Of a stretch of 64,000 bases of DNA, positions 63,928 through 64,000 are shown piece after piece (position 1 is the stretch's first letter; each line of letters begins with the position of its first letter). The position numbers and the translations under genes were made by a program. The DNA is from Leeuwenhoekiella polynyae (GTDB lineage: Bacteria; Bacteroidota; Bacteroidia; Flavobacteriales; Flavobacteriaceae). Location: assembly GCF_004104075.1 (NCBI RefSeq), contig NZ_QOVK01000014.1, positions 1 to 64,000 on the forward strand, written 5' to 3'. A model generated the notes under the pieces. The model saw only the letters and a program-made list of their open reading frames with translations, was not told the DNA's origin and made no database searches.

Positions 63928-64000
63928 TTAGGATAAATATAGGCTTTTATACCATGCGCCAGCGATTACAGCGGCATCCTTTAGCGCCTTTTTTGGCGCT
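63928..64000 (-). CDS. C-terminal end of an unidentified minus-strand gene
   Basis: Reading inward from the window edge, the minus strand gives 23 sense codons (APKKALKDAAVIAGAWYKSLYLS at its end, shown here only as its key part KDAAVIAGAWYK) and a TAA at 63930-63928. The gene would lie 16 nt upstream of the mannosyltransferase-like gene. Too short to identify; the reading frame itself is uncertain. Confidence 0.3.
   Translation of the reverse strand, partial: APKKALKDAAVIAGAWYKSLYLS

Noticed and set aside
63983-64000. AGCGCC-T6-GGCGCT inverted repeat at the window edge
   Set aside because: It is cut by the edge and probably lies inside the coding region of the next minus-strand gene; nothing more can be said from this window.

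Overview
The window comes from a Bacteroidota genome, most likely a marine-type member of Flavobacteriaceae; I cannot name the genus. The support is a SusC/SusD pair, many lipoproteins with short cysteine lipoboxes, exact TAnnTTTG -7 promoter boxes, weak Shine-Dalgarno use, an AT-rich composition, and a mevalonate pathway beside a geranylgeranyl-type UbiA prenyltransferase. I saw no rRNA, tRNA, CRISPR array, insertion sequence or phage gene.

Layout. Positions 1-192 hold the end of a sodium/solute symporter, closed by a terminator. Positions 605-11369 are a tight seven-gene operon for fucosylated, galactose- and HexNAc-containing glycans: GH3, two different GH29 fucosidases, GH35, GH20, a CutC-like protein and a BNR-repeat protein. 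A convergent DeoR/GlpR regulator (11366-12118) is divergent from a glycerol operon, glpD-glpK-glpF plus an outer-membrane barrel-like protein (12305-17001). A TrkA/TrkH-type potassium system follows on the minus strand (17003-19442), then a PLP decarboxylase (19639-21063).

Positions 21064-29034 are a divergent sugar locus. One arm is GH32, a sugar porter and fructokinase (fructan or sucrose). The other is a LacI regulator, beta-phosphoglucomutase and a GH65 phosphorylase (maltose-like). A LacI-type operator lies inside the promoter between the arms. After it come a small gene with a damaged start, a MarC protein, and a membrane-anchored effector-binding-domain protein.

The most unusual region is 31168-47253 on the minus strand: susC, susD, then three tandem paralogous lipoproteins of about 1,100 residues with VCBS/FG-GAP repeats and ASPIC/UnbV domains, and a vanadium-haloperoxidase-like lipoprotein. 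There are no polysaccharide-degrading enzymes in it. Its upstream region holds a recognisable promoter, a 36-bp perfect inverted repeat and LacI-like sites. It looks like an uptake and surface-binding system for a non-standard substrate.

The rest is mostly core metabolism: a BaiN-like flavoprotein, TspO, mevalonate kinase and diphosphomevalonate decarboxylase with a UbiA prenyltransferase, and an RluB-like pseudouridine synthase lacking the expected catalytic aspartate. A polyamine operon follows (arginine decarboxylase, agmatinase, deoxyhypusine-synthase-like enzyme), then a second GH20. The window ends with an overlapping three-gene set for lipid-linked sugar transfer (DPM/ArnC-like transferase, double LAB_N membrane protein, ArnT-like transferase), convergent with a multi-pass mannosyltransferase-like protein.
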